From Bacillota bacterium (lineage in GTDB: Bacteria > Bacillota > Clostridia > Oscillospirales > Acutalibacteraceae), in the NCBI GenBank assembly GCA_023390175.1, contig JAEWDK010000006.1:310001-374000 (forward strand): DNA of 64,000 nt, given 5' to 3'. Below, one piece after another: positions 8,756 through 16,874 of the stretch (positions are counted from its first letter, which is position 1; every line of letters begins with the position of its first letter). The notes beneath the pieces are model-generated. The model was not told the DNA's origin. It made no database searches and was given only the letters and a program-made list of their open reading frames with translations. A program made the translations under genes and the position numbers.

Positions 8756-9475
8756 ATGAGTGAAATTGACCAAAAAGCGGTGCAGGCTGCAGAAGATCCG
8801 CAGCTTTTGGAAGGCTTTGTCCGCCGGAATGAGTCTTTTATTCTGAAATGTGCCTCCTCTGTAGTCCGCCACTATGTTACAAAAAGTGACGACGAGTGGT
8901 CAATTGCTCTTTCCGCCTTTTCTCAGGCAGTAACAGACTATTCGGCGGGTAAGGGCAGCTTTATGAGCTTCGCCGAACTGGTTATTCGCCGAAAGCTGAT
9001 TGACTACATCCGCTCGCAGGCAAAGCATCGGGCTGAAATCTTGGTCAGTCCGTCCGTCTTTGATTCCTCCCCGGAAGAGGACGACGAGAACAACGCGATG
9101 AAAGCTGCTGTTTCAGAAAAAATAATCAGCATGCCGGACGATTCGATTCAGCTGGAAATTGAAGCGGCGAACCAAGCGTTCTCTGCATATGATTTTTCTT
9201 TTTTCGATTTGGCAGACTGTTCCCCCAAGGCAGAAAAAACGAAAATCGCCTGTGCCAAAGCGGTTGCTTACATAATACAAAATCCAATTATTTTACATAA
9301 TGTAAGGAAAGATAAATTTCTTCCCGTTAAATTAATTGAAGAAAACACGGGTGTACCCCGAAAAGTACTCGAACGTCACCGAAAGTATATAATAGCGGCA
9401 ATGGAGATAATGACCGGTGATTATCCCTGTTTGTCCGATTATATGCGGTTTATCAGAGAGGAGTTGGAAAAATGA
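8756..9475 (+). CDS. sigI: RNA polymerase sigma factor SigI
   Basis: 239 residues from ATG 8756 preceded by GGAGGGAG. The sigma region 2 block is typical of SigI: FVRRNESFILKCAS, then DDEWSIALSAFSQAVTDY, GSFMSFAELVIRRKLIDYIRSQ. The C-terminal half has the SigI-specific DNA-binding region (LPVKLIEENTGVPRKVLERHRKYI). In Bacillus it answers heat and cell-wall defects; in cellulolytic clostridia paralogues control cellulase genes. The stop overlaps the rsgI start (ATGA), so the two are translationally coupled. Confidence 0.93.
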   Translation: MSEIDQKAVQAAEDPQLLEGFVRRNESFILKCASSVVRHYVTKSDDEWSIALSAFSQAVTDYSAGKGSFMSFAELVIRRKLIDYIRSQAKHRAEILVSPSVFDSSPEEDDENNAMKAAVSEKIISMPDDSIQLEIEAANQAFSAYDFSFFDLADCSPKAEKTKIACAKAVAYIIQNPIILHNVRKDKFLPVKLIEENTGVPRKVLERHRKYIIAAMEIMTGDYPCLSDYMRFIREELEK

Positions 9476-10536
9476 AAGCGGTAATTGTGGAACTCAGGGG
9501 ACATGATGCTGCGGCTCTGACTGATGATGGTTGCATATTAAAAATGAAAAATAAAAAATATGCAATTGGACAGGTGATTGAATTGAAAACAGCAGCATGG
9601 AGGTCAACTAAATTTATAGCGTGGGCAGCTTCGGCAGCCGCGGCGGTTATAGTGCTCGGTGTGGGTGCATGGGCTTATTTTACCCCGTATTCCTATGTCA
9701 GCCTGGATGTAAACCCTTCCATTGAATACTCCGTTAACCGGTTTGACCGGGTACTGAGCGCTACTGCGGTAAATAACGATGGGGAAACGATTTTAAGTAA
9801 TCTGGATTTAAATAACAAGACGATTACTGAAGCAGTGAAAGAAACCGTCGATCAAATTTCCCAAAATGGCTATTTTGAGGGTACGGATCCCGGCGGAATT
9901 GTAATCTCAACCTCCAGCCCAAAGCAGGAGGATGCACAGCAGCTTGCGCAGGATCTTCAAACTACTGCGCAGGAAGAAACAAAGGATGCTGCGACCCCCG
10001 TTGAAGTACAGGCAATCAGTGTGGGGCTGGCCCGTGTGCAGGAAGCACGCACGCTTGGTACAACCCCGGGCAAATTGAATTTGGTGCAAAAACTGCAGGC
10101 CAGTTCAGCAGCACCCGACAGCATTAATGTGGAAGAATGGCTGAATAAGCCCGTCAAAGAAATTATGAAGGCCATTAAGCAGAATAAAGCGGCAGTAAAA
10201 ACAGGCGATGCGCAGGGAACCGACGAACAGGATACCTCTTCGAGTCAGGCCGTCCAGTCCTCCGCCAGTTCTGCTGAAAGTCAAGCCGCTTCAAGTGCCG
10301 CACAGTCTCGGGCAAACGCTGCAAAGCAGAACAGCAAGGCAAAAGCAAAGGTAAGTTCCAGCTCCGGTGCAGCAAGCAGCTTTTCCAGCTCAACATCTTC
10401 CGGCGAACAGAGCACGTCTTCACAGGCAAGCGTTTCAGAAAATGAAAATGTAAATGTAAAATCCAATGCCGCCGGGGCAAAGCAAAATGAAAATGCAAAG
10501 CAAAACGCGAACAACGGAAAAGGCAACAATAAATAA
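9472..10536 (+). CDS. rsgI: RsgI-type membrane anti-sigma factor with low-complexity ectodomain
   Basis: 354 residues. Residues 1-42 are the cytoplasmic RsgI anti-sigma domain (KAVIVELRGHDAAALTDDG), followed by a transmembrane helix at about 48-70. The conserved extracellular block SYVSLDVNPSIEYSVNRFD holds the Asn81-Pro82 bond where RsgI proteins are reported to self-cleave. After about residue 245 the chain is a Ser/Ala/Gln/Asn/Lys-rich, apparently disordered tail with no carbohydrate-binding module. That resembles the B. subtilis cell-wall-sensing type rather than cellulosomal RsgIs. Cotranscribed with sigI through a 4-bp overlap. Confidence 0.93.
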   Translation: MKAVIVELRGHDAAALTDDGCILKMKNKKYAIGQVIELKTAAWRSTKFIAWAASAAAAVIVLGVGAWAYFTPYSYVSLDVNPSIEYSVNRFDRVLSATAVNNDGETILSNLDLNNKTITEAVKETVDQISQNGYFEGTDPGGIVISTSSPKQEDAQQLAQDLQTTAQEETKDAATPVEVQAISVGLARVQEARTLGTTPGKLNLVQKLQASSAAPDSINVEEWLNKPVKEIMKAIKQNKAAVKTGDAQGTDEQDTSSSQAVQSSASSAESQAASSAAQSRANAAKQNSKAKAKVSSSSGAASSFSSSTSSGEQSTSSQASVSENENVNVKSNAAGAKQNENAKQNANNGKGNNK

Positions 10537-10579
10537 ATGTACCCAGCCGGGCAGAAAAATAAATTAAATCATGGAATGA

Positions 10580-10652
10580 CAGCCGCCGCCTGCAGCGGCC
10601 CGAAAATTACAGCAACTGCTGATTTTCGGGTCGCCGCAGGGGCGGCTGCTTT
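10580..10652 (+). terminator. Large hairpin after rsgI
   Basis: Long imperfect stem: CAGCCGCC..GCAGCGGCCCGAAAAT pairs with ATTTTCGGGTCGCCGCAGGGGCGGCTG, followed by CTTTATT. Probably the sigI-rsgI terminator, though the T-tract is weak. Confidence 0.65.
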
Positions 10653-10802
10653 ATTGCCGGTATTTATGGCGGATCTGATTCAATTTGTTCTGATTTTTTT
10701 ATTATAATAAAGCCCGCTTCAAGTGAAATAGAATAGTTTTTTACAAAAACATGAAATATTTTAGGCGAAATGCTAAAACTAATATAAGTTAAATAAAAGG
10801 AC

Positions 10803-10834
10803 TTGAAAAGATAGGTATGACATGTTAGTATAAT
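10803..10834 (+). promoter_or_regulatory. Candidate promoter of the alcohol dehydrogenase gene
   Basis: A good -10 TATAAT (10829-10834) with TTGAAA at 10803-10808. The 20-bp spacing is long, so the -35 assignment is uncertain. The Rex-like box starts 14 bp after the -10. Confidence 0.45.
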
Positions 10835-10847
10835 AATTAACAAGCGA

Positions 10848-10865
10848 TTGTTACAAAATTAACAA
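10848..10865 (+). promoter_or_regulatory. Rex (NADH/NAD+ sensing repressor) binding site
   Basis: TTGTTACAAAATTAACAA matches the Firmicutes Rex consensus TTGTTAAnnnnTTAACAA with one mismatch (C at position 7). It lies just after the -10, where a bound repressor would block transcription. An overlapping second dyad, TTAACAA-GCGA-TTGTTA (10837-10853), adds a possible extra site. Confidence 0.7.
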
Positions 10866-10898
10866 TTACTTCGATTAAATAAATTTGGAGGAATAATT

Positions 10899-12068
10899 AT
10901 GGCACGCTTTACGTTACCGAGAGACATTTACTATGGTCCGGATGCAATCAGCGAACTGAAGAACCTGAAGGGCTATAAAAAAGCTTTTATCGTTACCGGC
11001 GGTCAATCCATGAGAAAAACCGGGTTTTTGAAGAAGCTGGATGACGTCCTTAAGGAAACCGGCCTTGAAACCCGTATTTATGACGGTGTTGAGCCCGACC
11101 CTTCCATTGAAAGAGTATTTGACGGCGCGAAAGCGATGCGCGAGTTCGAGCCTGACGTAATCGTTGCAATCGGCGGCGGTTCCCCGATGGACGCTGCAAA
11201 GGCCATGTGGGTATTCTATGAGTATCCGGAAAAAACCTTTGACGACATCAAAAATCCGTTTACCATGCCGAAGCTTAGGAAAAAGGCAATTTTTGCTGCA
11301 ATTCCTTCCACAAGCGGCACCGCGTCCGAGGTAACAGCGTTCTCCGTTATTACTGATTATTCCACCAATATCAAATATCCTCTTGCAGATTTCGAAATCA
11401 CACCGGATATCGCGGTTCTCGACACCGATATTCCGCTTACCATGCCGAAAGTGCTTACCGCTCATACCGGTATGGATGCTTTGACCCATGCAATTGAGGC
11501 TTATGTCGCTTCTGCCCGTTCCGATTTTTCGGACGCGCTTGCACTCAAAGCAATTTCCGACATTTATGACAGCATTATTGATTCCTATAACGGCGATGTG
11601 GATGCCCGCGGCAAAATGCATATTGCCCAGTGCCTTGCCGGCATGGCGTTTTCCAACGCACTGCTCGGAATTGCGCACAGCTTAGCCCATAAGACCGGCG
11701 CTGTGTTCCATATTCCTCATGGCTGCTGCAATGCAATTCTGCTCCCCAACGTAATCCAGTACAATTCCAGAGTATGCATGGAGCGGTATGCACAGATTGC
11801 AAAGGCAATCGGTCTGCCGGGCGTAACAGACAAGCAGCTCACAAATTCCCTTGTTGACGCAGTTCGCGCTTTGAACAAAAAGCTTGGCATTGAGCAGTCC
11901 TATCAGGCAAACGGTGTCAGCGAAGAAGTCTTTAAGGCCCATTCCAAGGAAATTGCAGAAAATGCAGTTGGCGATCCCTGCACCGGTTCCAACCCAAGAG
12001 CAACCGATGCCGAGAACATGCTTAAGGTTCTTACCTGCGCTTATTACGGCGAGGATGTTAATTTCTAA
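10899..12068 (+). CDS. Iron-containing alcohol dehydrogenase
   Basis: 389 residues, ATG after TTGGAGG. NAD(P)-binding GGGSPMDAAKA motif, then metal ligands in family spacing: Asp193, His197, His260 and His274, equivalent to FucO Asp196/His200/His263/His277. The closest recognisable type is the short-chain butanol/ethanol dehydrogenase of clostridia, which reduces aldehydes with NAD(P)H at the end of fermentation. The Rex-like box upstream fits induction when NADH accumulates. A single-gene unit bounded by its own terminator. Confidence 0.93.
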   Translation: MARFTLPRDIYYGPDAISELKNLKGYKKAFIVTGGQSMRKTGFLKKLDDVLKETGLETRIYDGVEPDPSIERVFDGAKAMREFEPDVIVAIGGGSPMDAAKAMWVFYEYPEKTFDDIKNPFTMPKLRKKAIFAAIPSTSGTASEVTAFSVITDYSTNIKYPLADFEITPDIAVLDTDIPLTMPKVLTAHTGMDALTHAIEAYVASARSDFSDALALKAISDIYDSIIDSYNGDVDARGKMHIAQCLAGMAFSNALLGIAHSLAHKTGAVFHIPHGCCNAILLPNVIQYNSRVCMERYAQIAKAIGLPGVTDKQLTNSLVDAVRALNKKLGIEQSYQANGVSEEVFKAHSKEIAENAVGDPCTGSNPRATDAENMLKVLTCAYYGEDVNF

Positions 12069-12085
12069 TTTCATTATCCTGCATC

Positions 12086-12122
12086 AAAATCCCGTTTTGG
12101 CAACGCCAAAACGGGATTTTTT
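12086..12122 (+). terminator. Terminator of the alcohol dehydrogenase gene
   Basis: AAAATCCCGTTTTGGC, 3-nt loop, GCCAAAACGGGATTTT: a perfect 16-bp stem ending in T residues. Confidence 0.92.
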
Positions 12123-12259
12123 CGTGCGGAAGCAAATATTTATTTTTCCGTATGAGTTTGTCGGGAAAGCTTCGGCAAACCCATACGGTACAATATAACT
12201 CGTTAACAAACTTGTATTCCAGTGTACTGGAGCCGCGCCCCAAACAGAAATGTTTTAGG

Positions 12260-12598
12260 TCAGAGCGCTTCGGTGTCGGTTTCTCCTGTTCTGATTTTAT
12301 AGGCATGCTCCACATTATAAACAAAGATTTTGCCGTCGCCGACTTCACCGGTTTTAATTCCTTCGCTTATTTTTACAATCAGTGTCTCCACCATTTCATC
12401 ATGAACTACTGTTTCAACCTTTACTTTCGGAAGAAGATTCATACTGAATTCCGTTCCTCTGTAAATTTTTTTTCTGCCTTTTTGATTTCCGCAGCCGGAA
12501 ACCATGGTGGTTGTCATGCCGTGAATTTGCAGCTCGTTGAAAATCTCCTTCACTTCTTCCAGCTTTTCCGGCCTGATAATCATCTCCACTTTTTTCAC
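12260..12598 (-). CDS. PII signalling protein (GlnB/GlnK family), Tyr51->Phe
   Basis: 112 residues from GTG 12598, nine bases after AGAGGAG; this start gives the same length and N-terminus (MKKVEMIIRPEKLEEV) as the paralogue upstream. PII hallmarks: Gln39 (NQKG), LPKVK with Lys58, T-loop IYRGTEF, and the C-terminal GEVGDGKIFVYNV...IRTGE ATP/2-oxoglutarate site. T-loop position 51, the tyrosine uridylylated in enterobacteria, is Phe. It senses ATP/ADP and 2-oxoglutarate in the family; partners are unknown here because neither amtB nor glnA is adjacent. Confidence 0.92.
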   Translation of the reverse strand: MKKVEMIIRPEKLEEVKEIFNELQIHGMTTTMVSGCGNQKGRKKIYRGTEFSMNLLPKVKVETVVHDEMVETLIVKISEGIKTGEVGDGKIFVYNVEHAYKIRTGETDTEAL

Positions 12599-12704
12599 TG
12601 TTTCCATCTCCTCTTTCAAATTAGAATCATATAAATAAATGTCGGCTTCAAAAAAGTGAAACCGATATCATTGCCCGCTGCACGTTATTGACTATTTAGA
12701 AATA

Positions 12705-12746
12705 AAAAGGCGCCGGAATCGTCATTCAAACAATTCCGGCGCCTTT
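12705..12746 (-). terminator. Terminator between the two PII genes
   Basis: AAAGGCGCCGGAAT stem of 14 bp with a 13-nt loop. On the minus strand it is followed by a T-rich tract, so it ends the transcript of the upstream PII gene and microprotein. Confidence 0.85.
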
Positions 12747-12821
12747 GCCAGTTCGTATGTAAATTTATTTAAGTTCTTCCACGAAAGCCGGGAGGAGGAT
12801 TGAAAACTTTTTTCCTCTGGT

Positions 12822-12905
12822 TTATCCGTGATAAAAGTACCGTGTTCCCAAGTACAGAACGCAAATTCCGAAAATAACTCCGGGGAATCGATATTGTTTA
12901 CGCAT
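12822..12905 (-). CDS. 27-residue single-span membrane microprotein coupled to PII
   Basis: The ATG overlaps the stop of the upstream PII gene by one base (TAATG), and the frame runs 27 codons to TAA. The peptide starts with a basic end (MRKQYRFPG), has a hydrophobic core (VIFGICVLYLG) and ends TRYFYHG: a typical one-helix membrane microprotein. No gene-finder-length ORF covers it, and the terminator follows about 75 bp later, so it would be in the same mRNA. It might tether or tune the PII protein, which is inference only. Confidence 0.5.
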   Translation of the reverse strand: MRKQYRFPGVIFGICVLYLGTRYFYHG

Positions 12906-13243
12906 TAGATTGCATCGTTACCGCTTTCGCCGGTTCTGATCCGTATCGCCTGTTCCACGTTGTAAACAAAAATCTTTCCGTCGCCGACTTCACCGGTCCG
13001 GATTTTTTCTGTTACTTTCGCAATGAGGTCGGACACGGTTTCATCGTGCACCACAGTTTCGACTTTTACTTTCGGAAGAAGGTTAATGTCACATTCTGTG
13101 CCGCGGTACCAGCTCTTTCTTCCTTTTTGATGCCCGCACCCGGATATCATGGTTACAGTCATGCCGTGAATCCGCATTTCGCTGAAAATTTCTTTTACTT
13201 CCTCGAGCTTTTCCGGTCTGATAATCATTTCAACCTTTTTCAT
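12905..13243 (-). CDS. PII signalling protein (GlnB/GlnK family), Tyr51->Cys
   Basis: 112 residues, MKKVEMIIRPEKLEEVKEIF. Same organisation as the PII gene downstream (about 75% identical by eye): HQKG with Gln39, LPKVK, GEVGDGKIFVYNVEQAIRIRTGE. T-loop position 51 is Cys (WYRGTEC), so uridylylation is ruled out. A GGGGACTGAGGTT ribosome site lies before the ATG. The pair looks like a recent tandem duplication with divergence in the T-loop. Confidence 0.92.
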   Translation of the reverse strand: MKKVEMIIRPEKLEEVKEIFSEMRIHGMTVTMISGCGHQKGRKSWYRGTECDINLLPKVKVETVVHDETVSDLIAKVTEKIRTGEVGDGKIFVYNVEQAIRIRTGESGNDAI

Positions 13244-13633
13244 AACCTCAGTCCCCTTTTAACTGTATTTTATTCAAGAAGAGGATTAACTGTGCTCCCG
13301 GGGGAATAGTTAGCTGGAGTATTCTTTTGATTTGATATATGATGAACTTGCAGATGAAGCAGGAATCAATCAGAACCGCCTGATTGTATGCAATCTTTTG
13401 GATGAAATAATTCCTGTTTTCACGCTGAGTATGCTTTGAATTGGGGAATTGAATATTTATCCCTTATGCAACATCATACACTAAACCGCTGAAAAGTCAA
13501 TCCCCCTTGTAAACGGTCTGTCAATTCATCCGTCCAGCGTGCCATTCGTAAGCGCATGCACCGAATTTGCCAAAACATGCAGCGCGTATTACTGTGAACA
13601 ACGGTAAAGCTTCCCGCCCCTGCGCCGCCGTCT
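13244..13633. other. 390-bp intergenic stretch with a possible gene remnant
   Basis: No convincing gene. A 35-codon frame (TTG 13332 to TGA 13439, plus strand) reads LIYDELADEAGINQNRLIV...FTLSML, with protein-like composition but no good ribosome site; it could be the tail of a lost gene. The minus-strand promoter of the PII gene should lie at 13250-13330. Confidence 0.4.
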
Positions 13634-14521
13634 TTACCGATTGGGGGGCAGGCTTATAACCTGTTTGGCGCTGCAGCCTTTTTTCGTGAAATCCGACTTT
13701 AATATTTCAAACCGTTCGGGCCGGACTTTCACTAAATTAAGCTGCGCGGGCAGTGCTTCCAGGCTTGGAACTGAAAGGCCTTTTAAATTGACGATATCCA
13801 TATATTCCGTGGAAAAGGCTTCTATGTTCGTCGCTTTTCCCTCAGCCTGAATGCTTTCCAAACTGCTGAACCCGTTGTACGCGTTATAAATCGCAATGGA
13901 CACCAGCGGGTTCCCGGCTAAATTGGCAAACTTTTCGCCGCCTTCACTTAAAAAATAGAAGCACCCCTGGTAATAGGTATATTCAATGGGCGTTGCCCTT
14001 ACGTGGCTTCCGGCCCCGGTACATAAGGTGCAGGTATTGTGGGCAAGCAAAACAGAATCGATTCGCTCCATGAGTTCTTTTTCCGGCATATCCGCCGTAT
14101 CCTTTAATTTGCGTTTTAAAAAGATTAATTTTTCGGCAATTTGACCCGGAATTTCGAAGCCTTCGGTTTCCAGCGGGGCGGGGGGCAGCTCAATGCAGTC
14201 CAAATAACAAATTGACCTGCTCCAGCGGAAGGCTGCCTCCTCGAGTGCATGAAGTGACTCGTCCCGGTTTTGCGAAATGCATAGCAGTGCGGAATTCCGG
14301 GCGCCCAGCTGCTTATCATGCTCATTGATAAACCGCACTGTCTCCGGCCGGATTCGGCCGGACTCCGGCGTAAAAAGCAGTACAGCGGCACAACAGTCGT
14401 CAAAGCTGCCGTCAAAGCTTTCAGGCGTGGCAAGTTTGGAAGGGCCGAGGACCTTTTTAATTAATGCGAGGAATTCCTCTGCACCGGCCTGCGGTTCGCT
14501 GATGATAAGCGTAAACTCCAT
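13634..14521 (-). CDS. Flavodoxin-like plus pyridoxamine 5'-phosphate oxidase-like two-domain protein
   Basis: 295 residues. Residues 1-110 look like a degenerate flavodoxin fold (MEFTLIISEPQAG...). Residues 140-290 are a split-barrel FMN-binding domain: HNTCTLCTGAGSHVRATPIEYTYYQGCFYFLSEGG, then NPLVSIAIYNAYNGFSSLESIQAEGKA. The family reduces or binds flavins and heme-like cofactors; the substrate is unknown. The next gene upstream (ferredoxin-flavodoxin) starts only 17 bp away and is transcribed into this one, suggesting electron transfer between the two. Confidence 0.8.
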   Translation of the reverse strand: MEFTLIISEPQAGAEEFLALIKKVLGPSKLATPESFDGSFDDCCAAVLLFTPESGRIRPETVRFINEHDKQLGARNSALLCISQNRDESLHALEEAAFRWSRSICYLDCIELPPAPLETEGFEIPGQIAEKLIFLKRKLKDTADMPEKELMERIDSVLLAHNTCTLCTGAGSHVRATPIEYTYYQGCFYFLSEGGEKFANLAGNPLVSIAIYNAYNGFSSLESIQAEGKATNIEAFSTEYMDIVNLKGLSVPSLEALPAQLNLVKVRPERFEILKSDFTKKGCSAKQVISLPPNR

Positions 14522-14537
14522 AAAAACTCCTCCCCGA

Positions 14538-15308
14538 TTATATCTTTTCGATTAATTTGTATTGAGGACATTTTTTATTATGATATAAAATGGCATTGGC
14601 GGGACAGATATTAATGCACCGTGTGCAAAAAATGCATTGCTTCCCAAATACGGGCCGGTGTTCCCGCATTGCGATGTTCTGCTTCGGGCATTTTTTGGCA
14701 CACAAACCGCACCCGATACAGTCGGAGGAAGCGCTGTATTTCATTGCGAATACCGGCATAAATTTTGTACAAAGAACCGCTACCAGCTGTTCGGACGCAA
14801 CAAGGAACGGGTTAAGGCTCTGCTTATTACCTTTTCCGCTGACAAAGGCAGCAACCAGCGGCTTAACCAGCTGCCGGGCGTTTTCTGTGGCTTCGTTTAT
14901 CTTTTCCGGATCGGTCGGCTTGAAAGTGCCAAAGAACAGCAGATTATTTGCCAAAGTGATACTTTCTTCCGCAATGATCCTGTGGTTCTTTTTTGCCAGC
15001 ATTTTTTCCAGTCCTTTAAAATCCGTGTTCAGCGGCCCAGCTTGTGTACAGAACATCATGGCAGGAACAGTGTTCTTGCTTTTCGGAAGATTTTTTTTGA
15101 GGTAATCAATGAAATAGAAGACCGGGCGTTCATAATATTTTGGGCAGCCCAGTACCAGAAAATCATAGGTGTCGGGCTGAATCGAAAAAGCTTCTTCAAT
15201 GGAATGCAGTTCTGTGCTCAGGCCGAGTGTTCTCATTTCGGAATCAATGAGTTTGGCCACATATTTTGTGTTCCCCGTTCCGCTGAAATAAAGAATTAAC
15301 GCTTTCAT
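14538..15308 (-). CDS. EFR1-type flavodoxin with two [4Fe-4S] clusters
   Basis: 256 residues. N-terminal flavodoxin domain with an FMN-binding loop FSGTGNTKYVA (about residues 9-19). C-terminal 8Fe ferredoxin domain with CIGCGLCAKKCP and CIFCTRCINICP, each CxxCxxCxxxCP. This fusion (EFR1 family ferredoxin) is common in gut anaerobes and serves as a soluble electron carrier or reductase. Operon partner of the flavin split-barrel gene downstream. Confidence 0.92.
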   Translation of the reverse strand: MKALILYFSGTGNTKYVAKLIDSEMRTLGLSTELHSIEEAFSIQPDTYDFLVLGCPKYYERPVFYFIDYLKKNLPKSKNTVPAMMFCTQAGPLNTDFKGLEKMLAKKNHRIIAEESITLANNLLFFGTFKPTDPEKINEATENARQLVKPLVAAFVSGKGNKQSLNPFLVASEQLVAVLCTKFMPVFAMKYSASSDCIGCGLCAKKCPKQNIAMREHRPVFGKQCIFCTRCINICPANAILYHNKKCPQYKLIEKI

Positions 15309-15538
15309 GGGTTCACCCTTTTCGTATAAAGTTTATTTATCAAATTAATTATATTCTTTCATCTTATTATTATCAAGTAAATTGCCATCGGTGAAGGCCG
15401 GTAGCCGGTCTGTGAAACAGTATCGAAATTGCTTTGCAAATTTACAGAAGAAAAAACAGATATATTGTGAAATCCTGATAGAAATAGTATAATTATAAAT
15501 ATTATGGACTTTACGGTAAGATTGAAGCAGAGGGGATC

Positions 15539-16306
15539 ATGAGCATGAGCAAGGTTATTTCCGTTTCCAATCAAAAGGGCGGAGTAGGCAAAACAACAAC
15601 AACCTGCAATTTGGCGGCCGGGCTGAAGAAAAAGGGCTTTCGCGTACTGATTATCGACCTGGACCCGCAGGGCAACCTGGGGTTTAGCGTGGGAGCGGAC
15701 TCCGACACCAGCGCTTCCATTTATGATGTGTTGAAAGGCGATGTAAAAACGCAGTTCGCAATTCAAAAAACGGAAACTACGGATATTATTATCTCAAGCA
15801 TCCTGTTGAGCGGCATTGAATTGGAATTTACCAATACCGGCCGGGAATTTTTGCTTAAAGAAGCGATGAAGCCCATTTTGGAGTTTTATGATTATATCCT
15901 TTTGGATACGCCGCCCGCGCTCGGAATTCTCACCATTAATGCGTTTACCGCGTCGGATACGATTGTTGTACCCATGCTTTCCGATATTTTCAGTCTGCAG
16001 GGAATTGCGCAGCTTTATGAAACGGTGGAGCGCGTCAAAAAATACTGCAATTCCAACCTGACCATCGCGGGCATCCTTCTTACCAAATATAACCCCCGCA
16101 CTTTGCTGAGCCGTGAAATCCGCGGAACAGCCGAATTAATCGCACAGGATTTGAACATAAAGCTGTTTGACAGCTTCATTCGCAACAGCGTCGTAGTCAG
16201 TGAGGCGCAATCGGTTCAGCAAAGTATTTTGGACTATGCGCCGAGAAATAATGTTACAAAGGACTACTCGCAGTTTATTGATGAATTGCTGGCAAAGGGG
16301 ATATAA
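15539..16306 (+). CDS. ParA/Soj-type ATPase
   Basis: 255 residues; ATG after GAGGGGATC. Deviant Walker A KGGVGKTTT (residues 13-21), Walker A' DLDPQGN and Walker B YDYILLDTPP. The family forms nucleotide-dependent dimers on DNA to position chromosomes, plasmids or protein clusters. No parB or parS-like repeat lies nearby; instead a ComFB-domain gene follows after 2 bp. This argues for a cargo-positioning or signalling role rather than chromosome segregation. Confidence 0.93.
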   Translation: MSMSKVISVSNQKGGVGKTTTTCNLAAGLKKKGFRVLIIDLDPQGNLGFSVGADSDTSASIYDVLKGDVKTQFAIQKTETTDIIISSILLSGIELEFTNTGREFLLKEAMKPILEFYDYILLDTPPALGILTINAFTASDTIVVPMLSDIFSLQGIAQLYETVERVKKYCNSNLTIAGILLTKYNPRTLLSREIRGTAELIAQDLNIKLFDSFIRNSVVVSEAQSVQQSILDYAPRNNVTKDYSQFIDELLAKGI

Positions 16307-16308
16307 TT

Positions 16309-16779
16309 ATGTCAACAACAAAAAAAGAGATCGATAAGGATCTGATGTATAAAAAGTTGATGCCCACCAGGCCGCGGTCAGCAAAGGCCGCGCCGCAGGA
16401 GGAAGGAGAGGCAGCGCCCGAGCCGTCCTATGCGCAGATTGAACGCGCGGTTGCACAGGAGCCGCTGAACCAGCACAAAACCATTGTGCGGCGGGAGGTC
16501 GGCGTTCCGTTTATGGACACCCAGCCGACCATACTGGTAAACACAATGGAAAGTATTGTGCTTGAAAAGCTGGACTCCGTACTTGCACGGTTTAAGTGCT
16601 GCAAATGCGACCGGTGTAAAAAGGATATTGTGGCAATGTCGCTCAACAAGCTGCCCGCCAAATATACGGTTCTGATGGAGGGTCAGCCCACGCCGGACAT
16701 TGACCCGCAAACCAACGCACAGGTGCTTACCGCAATGATTCAGTCTGTTTTGGCTGTGCGCGCGCACCCAAGGCACTGA
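16309..16779 (+). CDS. ComFB-domain protein paired with ParA
   Basis: 156 residues. Residues 1-75 are charged and probably flexible, with proline and alanine. Residues 78-140 match the late-competence ComFB domain: NTMESIVLEKLDSVL, then KCCKCDRCKKDIVAMSLNKLPAKY with the typical cysteine cluster. ComFB has no settled role in Firmicutes; cyanobacterial members have been reported to bind cyclic dinucleotides. It starts 2 bp after parA and the two share a terminator, so a functional pair is likely. Confidence 0.85.
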   Translation: MSTTKKEIDKDLMYKKLMPTRPRSAKAAPQEEGEAAPEPSYAQIERAVAQEPLNQHKTIVRREVGVPFMDTQPTILVNTMESIVLEKLDSVLARFKCCKCDRCKKDIVAMSLNKLPAKYTVLMEGQPTPDIDPQTNAQVLTAMIQSVLAVRAHPRH

Positions 16780-16807
16780 CAGAAAGAAATAAATAGGCTT
16801 TCATACG

Positions 16808-16850
16808 AAAACCCGCGTGGGACTGAAATGAGCAGTACCATGCGGGTTTG
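16808..16850 (+). terminator. Terminator of parA-comFB operon
   Basis: AAACCCGCGTGG and CCATGCGGGTTT form the stem around a 17-nt loop. It lies between convergent genes. Confidence 0.75.
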
Positions 16851-16874
16851 TTATGTATTGCGGGAAAGGATGAT

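Noticed and set aside
15539..16306. Chromosomal soj/parA next to oriC or a plasmid partition locus
   Set aside because: No parB, parS-like repeats, dnaA, gidA or replication gene nearby; the partner gene is ComFB-type.
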